Notes: generated by a model from the sequence alone, not told the origin. Shown: positions 1 to 6,221, counted from the stretch's first letter. The stretch: 7,891 nucleotides of DNA from Dehalococcoidia bacterium (GCA_022866185.1 JALHUG010000027.1:1-7891), one strand, 5' to 3'. A program made the numbers and translations.

Positions 1-1
1 C

Positions 2-460
2 GATATCTCCCTGGCCAGCCTCAGCGACCTGGTGGCTGTAGAAGCGGTGGAGTACCCGGCGGACATGTACCCGCCCAGCTACATCCCCTTCTCCCTGTGG
101 GCAAGCACTCTCACTCTCCTGGTGGACGCGAAACCCCCTGGCAGCCAATCGGTCAATATCTACTACGGCCAGGTGCATACCCTGGACGCCTCCACCTCGA
201 CCATCCCACCCCACCTGGAGGAACTGGTGGCGACCGGGGCCGCTGCCTACGCCGCCTTGGAGTGGGCCAGCTTCGCCACCAATCGCATCAACGTGGGCGG
301 GCAGGACGTCTGGCGCCAGTACCTGACGTGGGGCCAAGAGCGCCTGGCCGTCTTCGCTCAAGCCCTGGCCAAGCACAGCCGCCGCAACGCCGTGCGGGTG
401 CGGCAACTGTACACGCCGGCCGCATCGCCGGTCGACCAGAGCACTGTCTGGCAACCATAG
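2..460 (+). CDS. Probable phage head-tail adaptor protein, C-terminal part
   Basis: The reading frame is open from the first base of the window, so the gene starts upstream; the GTG at 32 is only an internal codon. About 152 residues are visible. They open with a segment reading DISLASLSDLVAVEAVEYP, continue through a Pro/Tyr-rich stretch (YPPSYIPFSLW) and a beta-rich part (LTLLVDA, VNIYYGQVHTLD), and end in helices containing LEELVATGAAAYAALEW and the segment ATNRINVGGQDVW. This layout, with a beta core followed by a helix that checks valid positions, resembles the small head-tail connector or adaptor proteins (DUF6682-like) that sit between portal and tail in tailed phages. That assignment is from memory of the family and is inference. 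The context supports a virion role, since the next genes are phage-like. It ends 19 bases before the next start. No catalytic motif is seen. It could also be another head-completion protein. Confidence 0.55.
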   Translation, partial: DISLASLSDLVAVEAVEYPADMYPPSYIPFSLWASTLTLLVDAKPPGSQSVNIYYGQVHTLDASTSTIPPHLEELVATGAAAYAALEWASFATNRINVGGQDVWRQYLTWGQERLAVFAQALAKHSRRNAVRVRQLYTPAASPVDQSTVWQP

Positions 461-464
461 AGAA

Positions 465-471
465 GAGGTGA
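465..471 (+). promoter_or_regulatory. Shine-Dalgarno site that fixes the start at 480
   Basis: GAGGTGA is a 7-base match to the anti-Shine-Dalgarno complement and lies 8 bases before the ATG at 480. An in-frame GTG at 468 lies inside this site and would lengthen the protein by four residues, but the spacing strongly favours ATG 480. Confidence 0.75.
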
Positions 472-479
472 GAACTACC

Positions 480-827
480 ATGTCGGTGGCAAAGATTCGT
501 TCCGGCCTTCAGTCGCGAAAGGAGGGGCTGCCGGCCGAGGCCTTCGCCATCGTCGGCGACCCCGACGACCCCGATAGCTGGAGGCTGCCCCACCACACGC
601 GGGCCATCTTCCGCGCCCTCAAGGGGCGGCTGGACGACGAGCGGACGGTGGATTGGCAGCGCATGGCGGCAGCGGTGGCCTCCCTCTCGCCGGGCGGGTA
701 TCGCGGCCGGCGGGTGGAGGCGACGCCAGAGCAGATCCTGGCGGCGGCTCGCCACCTGGCTTCCCATTACCAGAAGGCAGGGCGCGAGGTGCCTTCCACC
801 CTGGCGGACCTCCTGGAGCATAGCTAG
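480..827 (+). CDS. Small phage-associated protein with capsid-protease-linked motif
   Basis: This is a 115-residue soluble protein with no signal peptide or membrane segment. Near residue 24 it has VGDPDDPDSWRLPHHT, and near residue 65 ALSPGGY (seen here as SLSPGGYRGRRVE), followed by helices that contain ILAAARHLASHYQKAG. The pairing of a 'DP-x-x-P-x-x-W-x-L' segment with 'LSPGG-(F/Y)-RG-x-x-V' is one I associate with domains found in or beside capsid maturation proteases and related virion genes of tailed phages, where it normally belongs to a longer protein. Here it stands alone and shows no Ser/His protease motif, so I do not call it a protease. The ATG at 480 was chosen for its strong ribosome site. 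It lies between the adaptor-like gene and the large tail protein (11-base gap), which implies co-translation in a virion operon. The function is unknown. Confidence 0.6.
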   Translation: MSVAKIRSGLQSRKEGLPAEAFAIVGDPDDPDSWRLPHHTRAIFRALKGRLDDERTVDWQRMAAAVASLSPGGYRGRRVEATPEQILAAARHLASHYQKAGREVPSTLADLLEHS

Positions 828-838
828 CTGCCCAGAAC

Positions 839-2809
839 ATGCGAACCTTGCCCTCCGACCTGCTCGCCGCCCAGAAGAGTGCCAGCGCCATCCCCTACGT
901 GAAGGTCGAGATCATCGACAGGATCGGCGGCATCCGCCGTCTGGACTGGCAGCGCCTGTACTCGGGCAGCGAGGCCGATAGCTATCATGCCGCCACCATG
1001 CCCGGCGATGGCTCCCTCATCCGCTGCCGTGTGGGCAGCGGCTCGCTCTATCGCCAGCGGGTGACCAGCCCCGGTGCAGGCAGCAACTTCAGCAGTTGGA
1101 CGTTTGTGGACGCCGCCGCTAACGCCGGCGTCGCCCTGGCCAGCCAAGCGGCCCGCGTGCTGCTGTTCTACGTGGACACCAATGGCAAGACGATCTACGT
1201 GAGGGAAAGCACCAACTACGGCGCTACCTTTGGCTCAGCCACAGCGATAACGACGGCGGCGGCCGCTGTGGGCTGGCTTGCCGCCGACTTCAAGGACGAT
1301 AACACCGTCCTCCTCATCTATTCCGTAGGGGGCACCGTCTACGCCGTGAAGCGCAGCGGCAGCACCTGGGGCAGCCCCGCCGCCTGGACCAACAGCCTGG
1401 CCTCGGTGAGCGGGTTGGCCTGCCAGTATGCGGCCGACTTCAACGTGGTGGTTTCGGGCAGCGACGCCCAGGGCGCCTATAAGGTCTGGACCTGCATCTA
1501 CGGCGATGGCTACTCCCAGTCGGTGGGCACCTGGTCGCTCTTGTGGGAGGTGGCGGTGGCCAGCGCGGGCTCCAACATGGAGTTTCGCGCCCCCTCCCTG
1601 GCCTACCCCGATGTCTTTCGGCTCACCTTCGTCGAGAAGTACACGGGCAGCGAAAGCTATTCCCGCCCCCACTTCTCCTTCTCGCCGGCCCTGGCCGACT
1701 ACGTGGAAAACCTCTGGCGAGAGCCGGTGCCCATGAATGTGACCAGCGACTATGGCCTGGCCATCGCCTGCAGCACGCGCGACGTGTGGCTGACCACGCC
1801 ATCCGGCGTCTGGCAGGCCTCCCTCACTACGCCCGTCCTGGACGTCACCGCCGACGTCCTAGAGCTGACCACCGAAACCGATCCTGGCGGTGGCAGCCTT
1901 CGCCTGGTCTTGCGCAACGACGATGGTCGCTACCTGGATCTATCGGGGGAGAAGGCGGTCATCAAGGCCGGCGGCGAGGTGCGAGTGAGCCCCGGCTACC
2001 AGCCTGCCAGCGGCCCCCTGGCCTCCGCGGGCCTCGACTACTGGATCGAGGGGTGGGAATACACCTCCGGTGAAGGTCAAGCCACCCTCGTCCTCCACGC
2101 TCGCGATGCCTGGCACCTGCTGGAGGGCTGGCGGGCGCGTCGTCAGTACGCCTGGGCCCAGGGCGAAGACAACATCTTCCAGCTATTCTCCTTCATCCTG
2201 GCGCGAGCGAGCCTGGAGTTCTCCAACGCCGGCGGCAGCAGTGTCATCGGTGCTCATTACCCCAGCTTCACCATCCAGCCGGGCGAGAGCGGGGCGACCG
2301 CGGTGCGCCGCCTGCTGGCCATGGTGCCCGACGTTATCTTCTTCCGGGGCCACCACGCCTACATCAAGAACCCCCGGGCCGACGAAGCCAGCGCCTACTC
2401 CTACGGCACGGAGCACGCCATCTTCCGCGGCCGCTACGGCAGCCAGCGCCCCCAGGCCAACCGGGCGCAGGTGTTTGGCGATGGCGCCTTCGTGGAGGGC
2501 TTCGACTGGGATGAGATCGATGCTGCCTTCGACCGCGTCCGCCAGGTGCATGACCTGAACCTGAGCACAGTCGCTCGCGCCCGAGACCGCGCCGACGCCG
2601 AGATGCGCCACCAGGAGATCGCCTCCGGAGATGGCGAGATCGTAGTGCCGGTGAACTGCGGCCAGGAGCTCTACGACGTGATCTCCATCACCGACGAGTC
2701 GGCCGGCCTGACGAGCGCTCAGCGGCGAGTGCTGGGCCTGAGTATCCGCTACTCGGCGGGTGGCAGGGTGCCGGTCTACGAGCAGCGGCTGTCATTGGGA
2801 GCAGTCTAG
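839..2809 (+). CDS. Large phage tail / baseplate hub-like protein
   Basis: This is a 656-residue protein with no signal peptide. Three parts can be seen. Residues 1-85 begin LPSDLLAAQKSASAIPYVKV and carry DWQRLYSGSEAD and SYHAAT, an N-terminal tail-type domain. Residues 86-330 hold spaced Trp/Ser-Trp strands (SSWTF, STWGSPAAW, GTWSLLW, GVWQ) typical of a beta-propeller or sialidase-like fold. Residues 333-425 form a beta-sandwich with LRLVLRNDDGRY and the segment GYQPASGP. Residues 440-656 resemble a baseplate hub: ATAVRRLLAMVPDVIFF, then NRAQVFGDG, a helix VARARDRADAEMRHQEIA, then GEIVVPVNCG, LYDVISI and RRVLGLSIRYS. In known hubs this trimeric ring crowns the tail tube and contacts the spike. 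The next gene encodes an OB-fold protein of the kind that partners hubs, which supports the call. No good Shine-Dalgarno precedes ATG 839. The domain boundaries are by eye and the propeller reading is inference. A host-recognition tail fibre is the main alternative. Confidence 0.6.
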   Translation: MRTLPSDLLAAQKSASAIPYVKVEIIDRIGGIRRLDWQRLYSGSEADSYHAATMPGDGSLIRCRVGSGSLYRQRVTSPGAGSNFSSWTFVDAAANAGVALASQAARVLLFYVDTNGKTIYVRESTNYGATFGSATAITTAAAAVGWLAADFKDDNTVLLIYSVGGTVYAVKRSGSTWGSPAAWTNSLASVSGLACQYAADFNVVVSGSDAQGAYKVWTCIYGDGYSQSVGTWSLLWEVAVASAGSNMEFRAPSLAYPDVFRLTFVEKYTGSESYSRPHFSFSPALADYVENLWREPVPMNVTSDYGLAIACSTRDVWLTTPSGVWQASLTTPVLDVTADVLELTTETDPGGGSLRLVLRNDDGRYLDLSGEKAVIKAGGEVRVSPGYQPASGPLASAGLDYWIEGWEYTSGEGQATLVLHARDAWHLLEGWRARRQYAWAQGEDNIFQLFSFILARASLEFSNAGGSSVIGAHYPSFTIQPGESGATAVRRLLAMVPDVIFFRGHHAYIKNPRADEASAYSYGTEHAIFRGRYGSQRPQANRAQVFGDGAFVEGFDWDEIDAAFDRVRQVHDLNLSTVARARDRADAEMRHQEIASGDGEIVVPVNCGQELYDVISITDESAGLTSAQRRVLGLSIRYSAGGRVPVYEQRLSLGAV

Positions 2810-2811
2810 GG

Positions 2812-3024
2812 ATGAACGTGCGCAAGGGGACGGTCAAGGGCTTCAACTCTGGCTCCTACACAGCCACCGTTCAGGTGGCTGGGAGCCTGGCGGTGTGGCT
2901 GGCGGACGTGCCGGTGGCCCGCAATATCGGTGCCGCCGAGATGGTGATCGGCCGTCGCTGCGCCCTCATCTTCTTCTCCGAGTCCGACCCTCGCGACGCC
3001 CTTGTTGTGGGCGTCTATACCTAG
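2812..3024 (+). CDS. Small OB-fold baseplate protein (gpV / gp5 N-domain type)
   Basis: This is a 70-residue all-beta protein. It reads as strand pairs: VRKGTVKGFNSGSYTATVQV, then LAVWLADVPVARNIG, then MVIGRRCALIFFSES and ALVVGVYT. The order 'x-G-x-V ... V-x-V ... W-L-x-x-V-P-V-A ... V-G-x-x-V-x-V-x-F ... x-x-V-V-x-G-V-Y' is the pattern of the OB-fold that sits at the N-terminus of T4 gp5 and P2 gpV and links the hub to the tail spike. Here it is a standalone gene 2 bases after the hub-like gene. GGGAG at 2797-2801, inside the end of the preceding gene, gives a ribosome site 10 bases from the ATG, so the two are probably translationally coupled. No spike or needle region follows the fold. The assignment rests on pattern and context, not on a search. 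Confidence 0.6.
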   Translation: MNVRKGTVKGFNSGSYTATVQVAGSLAVWLADVPVARNIGAAEMVIGRRCALIFFSESDPRDALVVGVYT

Positions 3025-3030
3025 GAGGAG
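3023..3030 (+). promoter_or_regulatory. Very strong Shine-Dalgarno for the 56-residue gene
   Basis: AGGAGGAG overlaps the stop region of the preceding gene and ends 3 bases before the ATG at 3034, with the GGAGG core 5 bases away. It is the closest match to the ideal ribosome site in the window and supports a short gene that would otherwise be ignored. Confidence 0.75.
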
Positions 3031-3033
3031 CGC

Positions 3034-3204
3034 ATGGCCGACAAGCCTCAGCCATTCCAGCCGCCGACTCCCCCTCGCCCTCAGCCGCCGCTGGGCCAGG
3101 AGGCGCCATCATTGGGCAAGGACGTGCCGCGCGAGCCATCCCTGAGAGGCGCACCCGTCATTCGCAGCGGCGCCATCGTCATGGCGGCGGTGTGGGAGGA
3201 GTGA
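3034..3204 (+). CDS. Short proline-rich protein at the end of the phage block
   Basis: This is a 56-residue protein. The N-terminal half is strongly proline-rich (PQPFQPPTPPRPQPPLG), the middle has charged spacers around KDVPREPSLRG, and the C-terminal end is APVIRSGAIVMAAVWEE, which could form one short strand or helix. No known domain is recognised. Three things argue it is real: the strong AGGAGGAG ribosome site, a 9-base gap to the OB-fold gene, and a frame that ends just before the next promoter. The position after a hub and an OB-fold gene suggests a small virion or assembly component, perhaps a flexible linker or tip protein, but that is inference. The end of this gene is the last sign of the virion block. 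Confidence 0.55.
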   Translation: MADKPQPFQPPTPPRPQPPLGQEAPSLGKDVPREPSLRGAPVIRSGAIVMAAVWEE

Positions 3205-3223
3205 GGGGGGCGGTCGCGACCTG

Positions 3224-3232
3224 TGGTATAAT
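3224..3232 (+). promoter_or_regulatory. Extended -10 promoter for the gene at 3271
   Basis: TGG followed by a perfect TATAAT (3227-3232) makes an extended -10 element. No TTGACA-like -35 is present about 17 bases upstream, where the sequence is a run of G, as is common for extended -10 promoters. Transcription would start near 3239, giving a leader of about 30 bases. It marks the boundary between the phage block and the following genes. Confidence 0.6.
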
Positions 3233-3270
3233 ACAAGCCCAAGCAAGAGATGGAGCGGCGGAGCTGACGG

Positions 3271-3687
3271 ATGAGCGAACGCGAGGCCGATCGGGAGCCG
3301 AGGGTAGCAGCGCTCCTGATTGCCCAGGACGCCTTTAGGGACGACAGGGGCAGGACCCACGTTATCGGCATCTTTGATACGATCGAGGCTCCCGCCTATC
3401 CATTGGCAGCGAGTTTCATGATCTTCTGCCACTTCAAGGGCACCAAACAGGGCACATACCAGGGAATGGTGAGGTTGAAGGACTCGCTCGATACCATACT
3501 GGGCCAGACGGAACAGCTCACCTTCGAGGTCACGGAGTTGAAGGGCCACAGCTTTTTCATTGAGATGGGCGTCCGTTTTCCCGGGCCGGCTCTCTACAGG
3601 GTGGAGCTTGTGGTCGACGGGATACCCAGGCTGTGGGTGCCCCTGATGGCTCGCGAAGGCAAGGGTCCGCCCGGGCCCGAGGGATAG
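3271..3687 (+). CDS. DUF6941-like protein of unknown function
   Basis: This is a 138-residue soluble protein without signal peptide or transmembrane segment. The early segment AALLIAQDAFRDDRGRTHVIG followed by IFDTI and a Pro-rich turn (APAYPLA) matches what I remember of the DUF6941 family: a 'cD-x-x-x-x-D ... (I/L)-x-G-(I/V)-F-x-x-I' opening and a beta-sandwich that follows. Later strands include FMIFCHFKG, YQGMVRLKD, LTFEVTEL and a conserved-looking final pair, YRVELVVDGIPRLWVPL. The function of the family is unknown to me. The ATG at 3271 has GGAG at 3260-3263, seven bases away, and is served by the extended -10 promoter at 3224. It ends 34 bases before a toxin-antitoxin-like pair and may share a transcript with it. 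The family call is moderate, and no catalytic residues are visible. Confidence 0.5.
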   Translation: MSEREADREPRVAALLIAQDAFRDDRGRTHVIGIFDTIEAPAYPLAASFMIFCHFKGTKQGTYQGMVRLKDSLDTILGQTEQLTFEVTELKGHSFFIEMGVRFPGPALYRVELVVDGIPRLWVPLMAREGKGPPGPEG

Positions 3688-3721
3688 GAGGGCGCGTTCG
3701 GCTCGCGCGCAGGATGTTTCA

Positions 3722-3961
3722 GTGGTAGGCGTTCTCGACTACAGAATCGACAGCCCACAATCCGGCTATACCGTTCCGGCCGAGCAGGCGGCGGCTACGT
3801 ATGCGTATTGTCGCACGCGCGGCTACGTTGAGCAGATGCTGAGGAACCTCGCCGTCGACCTAGGTTCCGAGGTTAATCAGAAAGGCATGACGCCGGAAGA
3901 CCTGGAGCGCCTGCTGGAGCAAGCAAGGGAGAGGGAGTTCCGGGCCAGGTACGGTGCCTAG
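3722..3961 (+). CDS. Putative antitoxin of the PIN-toxin pair
   Basis: This is a 79-residue protein starting at GTG, with AGGA at 3711-3714 seven bases upstream. An ATG at 3714 is out of frame and stops after four codons. The first half (VGVLDYRIDSP, SGYTVPAEQAA) is beta-like, and the middle is helical (YAYCRTRGYVEQMLRNLAV). The last 25 residues form a charged helix, MTPEDLERLLEQAREREF, like the C-terminal toxin-binding helices of small antitoxins. I do not recognise an AbrB, ribbon-helix-helix, Phd or MazE signature with certainty. The assignment comes mainly from position: the gene overlaps the following PIN gene by 8 bases, as in many vapB-vapC-type pairs. If correct, it would bind and inhibit the nuclease and repress the pair. 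It could instead be an unrelated small hypothetical protein. Confidence 0.45.
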   Translation: MVGVLDYRIDSPQSGYTVPAEQAAATYAYCRTRGYVEQMLRNLAVDLGSEVNQKGMTPEDLERLLEQAREREFRARYGA

Positions 3962-4463
3962 TGTACCCCGCATATTCGTTGACACCAATGTCCTCGTAAG
4001 CGGCATTTGCTTTGTCGGCTTACCCTACGAAATCTTAAGGCTGGCAATCGCGGGGGAGATCAGGCTCGTTCTTTCCCACATGGTCTTGGACGAGACCAGA
4101 CGAGTCATCCACGAGGAGTTCCCTCAGCACGCGGCAAGCCTAGAAAGACTTCTCCTGGTGCTGCCGTATGACTTGCAGAGCGACCCCACCGTCAACGAAG
4201 TGGAAAGTAACCTTGACCTCGTTCGGGACAGAAAGGACATACCGATAGCCCTGTCGGCGATCGCGTCGAGGGCTGACGTCCTTGTCTCCGGTGACAAGCA
4301 TCTTGCTGCCCAGGATGCCACGACCGCACTTCTCAGATCAAGAATCGCAGTTCTTACGCCCGCGGAATTCTTTGGACAGGTCATGGACTGGGGCGAAGGA
4401 AGAATACACGCCGTCGGCAGGAGACGTTGGGAGGACATCGGCGGCACTGACGCGCTTGCTTGA
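3954..4463 (+). CDS. PIN-domain ribonuclease, probable toxin (COG1569 / PIN_3 type)
   Basis: This is a 169-residue protein, a normal length for a single PIN domain with a short tail. The acidic residues expected to bind Mg2+ are all present: D10 in IFVDTNVLVSG, E47 in LDETRRVI, D95 in RDRKDIPIALSAI and D114 in VLVSGDKHL. This order, with the 'VSGDKHL' ending, matches the PIN family often labelled 'putative toxin component' (COG1569). Such proteins cleave RNA in the cytoplasm and are held inactive by the antitoxin. Translation starts at GTG 3954, inside the upstream gene, and the 8-base overlap implies coupling. AGGT at 3947-3950 is a poor ribosome site only 3 bases away. The C-terminal 20 or so residues (about 145-169, with GRRRWEDIGG) are an extension without a known role. 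Sampled parts of the gene are less GC-rich than the neighbours, consistent with recent transfer. Confidence 0.8.
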   Translation: MPSVPRIFVDTNVLVSGICFVGLPYEILRLAIAGEIRLVLSHMVLDETRRVIHEEFPQHAASLERLLLVLPYDLQSDPTVNEVESNLDLVRDRKDIPIALSAIASRADVLVSGDKHLAAQDATTALLRSRIAVLTPAEFFGQVMDWGEGRIHAVGRRRWEDIGGTDALA

Positions 4464-4526
4464 CAGGATAATCCGATTTCGGGCGCAGCAAGAGGAGAGA
4501 TCCCGCCTGAACGCTGCCGATTTGTG

Positions 4527-4535
4527 TGCTATTCT
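4527..4535 (+). promoter_or_regulatory. Putative extended -10 promoter just upstream of the FG-GAP gene
   Basis: TGC followed by TATTCT (4530-4535) fits an extended -10 element with two mismatches to TATAAT. The preceding sequence CTGAAC (4507-4512) is a poor -35. A start about 7 bases downstream of the -10 would fall at or within a base or two of the ATG at 4543, so the transcript would have almost no leader. No Shine-Dalgarno is seen before that ATG, which fits. The call is inference. Confidence 0.35.
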
Positions 4536-4542
4536 ATAGGCG

Positions 4543-6156
4543 ATGTGCCGTCATTGGACAAGCATAGCCGCTGCGCTGGCTCGTGGTGCCGTCCTCGCCC
4601 TCCTTGTGGCGTCGGCTGGCTGCGGAGGCGGGGGCGAAGGCGGGCCGTCGTCGCCGGAGCCTGGCACCCCTGCCCCAGAGACGCCTCGGCCAACCTCTCC
4701 GACTATCGATCTGGCCACCACAGCCGCTGACCTGACAGTGCTCGGCGGCGACGCCGACGACTACCTGGCCGACCGCTTCTCCCTGGCCCATGGCGACTTC
4801 AACGGCGACGGCATCGACGACATTTTGGCGGGTGCCCCCAAGGCCGGCGGCCCCGACAACAGCCGCAAGAACGCCGGCGAAGCCTATGTCATCCTCGGCT
4901 CCTCCGATGTCGAGGGCACAGTGGACATAGCCGAGGGTCAACAGGACTTCACTGTGACAGGCGCCAGCGAGGGCGATAACCTTGGCTTCGTGGTGACCAG
5001 CGGCGATGTCAACGGCGACGACATCGATGACATCCTGATAGGCTCTCGCTTCGCTCGCGGCCCCGACGCCGACCGCGGCAACGCTGGCAAGGTCTATGTG
5101 ATCTTCGGCTCGCCCGACCTGAGCGGCACGGTGGATACGGCCCTCGACGAGCAGGACTTCACCGTCCTGGGGGCCAAGGCGGATGACTACCTGGGCTACG
5201 CCCTGGCGGCCGGCGATGTCAACGGCGATGAGGTCGACGATATCATCGTGGCCGCCCCGGGCGCCGACGACCCCGACGGCAAGCGCCCCGACGCTGGCCA
5301 GGTCTATGTGGTGTTCGGTTCGACCACCCTCAGTGGGAGCGTCGACATCGCCCAGAACCAGCAGGACTTCACCATCCTTGGCGCTAGGGCCAGCGACTTT
5401 CTCGCCAACTTTGCCGCCAGTGGCGACGTCGATGGCGATGGCATCGATGACATCCTCCTGGGGACAGAATTCGGCGACGGCCCCGACGGCCAGCGCGCCG
5501 ACGCAGGCGTAGCGTATGTCATCTTCGGTCCGCCTGAGCCGAAGGGAACCCTTGATCTAGCTGCCGACGAGGGATTCCTGACCATCTGGGGCGCTGATGC
5601 CGCCGACTGGCTGGGCTTCGTTCTGACCGCTGCCGATGTCAACGGCGACGAGGTGGATGACATCCTCATCGGCGCCCGCAACGCCAACGGGCCGGGCAAT
5701 AGCCGCAACAACTGTGGCGAGGTCTATGTCTTCTTCGGGCCAGCGAAGCTGCCCAGCACCGTGGACATCGCCGACCGCAAGCAGGACGTCACCCTCATCG
5801 GCAGCGCCCCAAACAGCCTCTTCGGACACTCCCTGGCCGCCGGCGACGTCAATGGCGACGACATAGGCGACGTGCTGATGGGGGGCCCGGTGGCCGGCTC
5901 CCGCGGAAAGGCCGGGCAGATCCTCGTCTTCCAGGGCTCGCGCCAGTGGCCGGCCAGCGTCGATGCAGCTCTGGGCCCACATGGCATGACCATCCTCGGG
6001 GCTGAGGCTGACGATGAGCTGGGCTTCTCGCTGGCCAGCGGCGACATCAACGGCGACGGCATCGACGACATCATTGGCGGCGCGCTTCTGGCCGACGGCC
6101 CCGATAACGCTCGCCCCGACGCTGGCGAGGTCTACGTGATCTTCGGGGCGCCCTAG
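4543..6156 (+). CDS. Surface lipoprotein with seven FG-GAP (integrin-alpha-like) repeats
   Basis: This is a 537-residue protein. Residues 1-26 look like a signal peptide: Arg at 3 and 14, then the hydrophobic run GAVLALLVASAG ending in Cys27, a lipobox-like site (ASAGC) that fits the prokaryotic lipoprotein pattern. Residues 28-55 are a Gly then Pro-rich linker of the type that tethers a domain off the membrane. From residue 64 to the end are seven FG-GAP repeats of about 70 residues, each with a Ca2+-loop such as GDFNGDGIDD (84-93), GDVNGDDIDD (154-163) or GDINGDGIDD (500-509), followed by an AGxxYVxFG strand. Seven repeats are what one expects for a closed seven-bladed propeller. The likely role is a surface adhesin or binding protein; no enzymatic domain is seen. 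No Shine-Dalgarno precedes the ATG. The neighbours do not suggest an operon partner, and a domain-rich attachment protein is the main reading. Confidence 0.85.
   Translation: MCRHWTSIAAALARGAVLALLVASAGCGGGGEGGPSSPEPGTPAPETPRPTSPTIDLATTAADLTVLGGDADDYLADRFSLAHGDFNGDGIDDILAGAPKAGGPDNSRKNAGEAYVILGSSDVEGTVDIAEGQQDFTVTGASEGDNLGFVVTSGDVNGDDIDDILIGSRFARGPDADRGNAGKVYVIFGSPDLSGTVDTALDEQDFTVLGAKADDYLGYALAAGDVNGDEVDDIIVAAPGADDPDGKRPDAGQVYVVFGSTTLSGSVDIAQNQQDFTILGARASDFLANFAASGDVDGDGIDDILLGTEFGDGPDGQRADAGVAYVIFGPPEPKGTLDLAADEGFLTIWGADAADWLGFVLTAADVNGDEVDDILIGARNANGPGNSRNNCGEVYVFFGPAKLPSTVDIADRKQDVTLIGSAPNSLFGHSLAAGDVNGDDIGDVLMGGPVAGSRGKAGQILVFQGSRQWPASVDAALGPHGMTILGAEADDELGFSLASGDINGDGIDDIIGGALLADGPDNARPDAGEVYVIFGAP
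4732..6153 (+). repeat. Seven tandem FG-GAP repeat units inside the lipoprotein gene
   Basis: The strand that opens each unit (for example FTVLG, FTILG, MTILG) recurs at residues 64, 136, 206, 276, 346, 416 and 482. The spacing is 72, then 70 four times, then 66 residues, or about 210 bases. Six of the seven Ca2+-loops keep the D-x-N/D-G-D-x-x-D-D form. The sixth reads GDVNGDDIGD, with Gly at the penultimate place. At the DNA level the loop segments are highly similar (recurring gtcaacggcgac), so these sites could recombine. The high protein-level identity between units 2, 3 and 4 suggests recent duplication or ongoing homogenisation. Confidence 0.85.
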
Positions 6157-6221
6157 CAGGCCAGCGGCCCAGGGCAGCCGATCTTCTGCATAAGCGCGTA
6201 GCCGAACAACCACTCGCGGCT

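Noticed and set aside
468..470. GTG start for the 115-residue phage gene
   Set aside because: It lies inside the Shine-Dalgarno that serves the ATG at 480.
2760..3338. 192-codon + strand frame across the OB-fold and proline-rich genes
   Set aside because: It runs across two genes with good start sites and the promoter at 3224; its predicted protein is low-complexity Gly/Ala/Arg.
3691..3709. GCGCG ... CGCGC inverted repeat between the DUF6941-like gene and the antitoxin gene
   Set aside because: The stem is only five pairs in a GC-rich spacer and lacks a T-run; likely chance.
3714..3716. ATG upstream of the antitoxin-like gene as the real start
   Set aside because: It is out of frame with the gene and hits a stop after four codons.
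4460..4465. TTGACA overlapping the PIN gene stop codon, as a -35
   Set aside because: No -10-like hexamer lies 16-18 bases downstream; GATAAT at 4468-4473 is far too close.
4732..6153. Regularly spaced similar words as a CRISPR-like array
   Set aside because: Repeats are about 210 bases apart, in frame, and encode FG-GAP units; no short spacers between short identical repeats.
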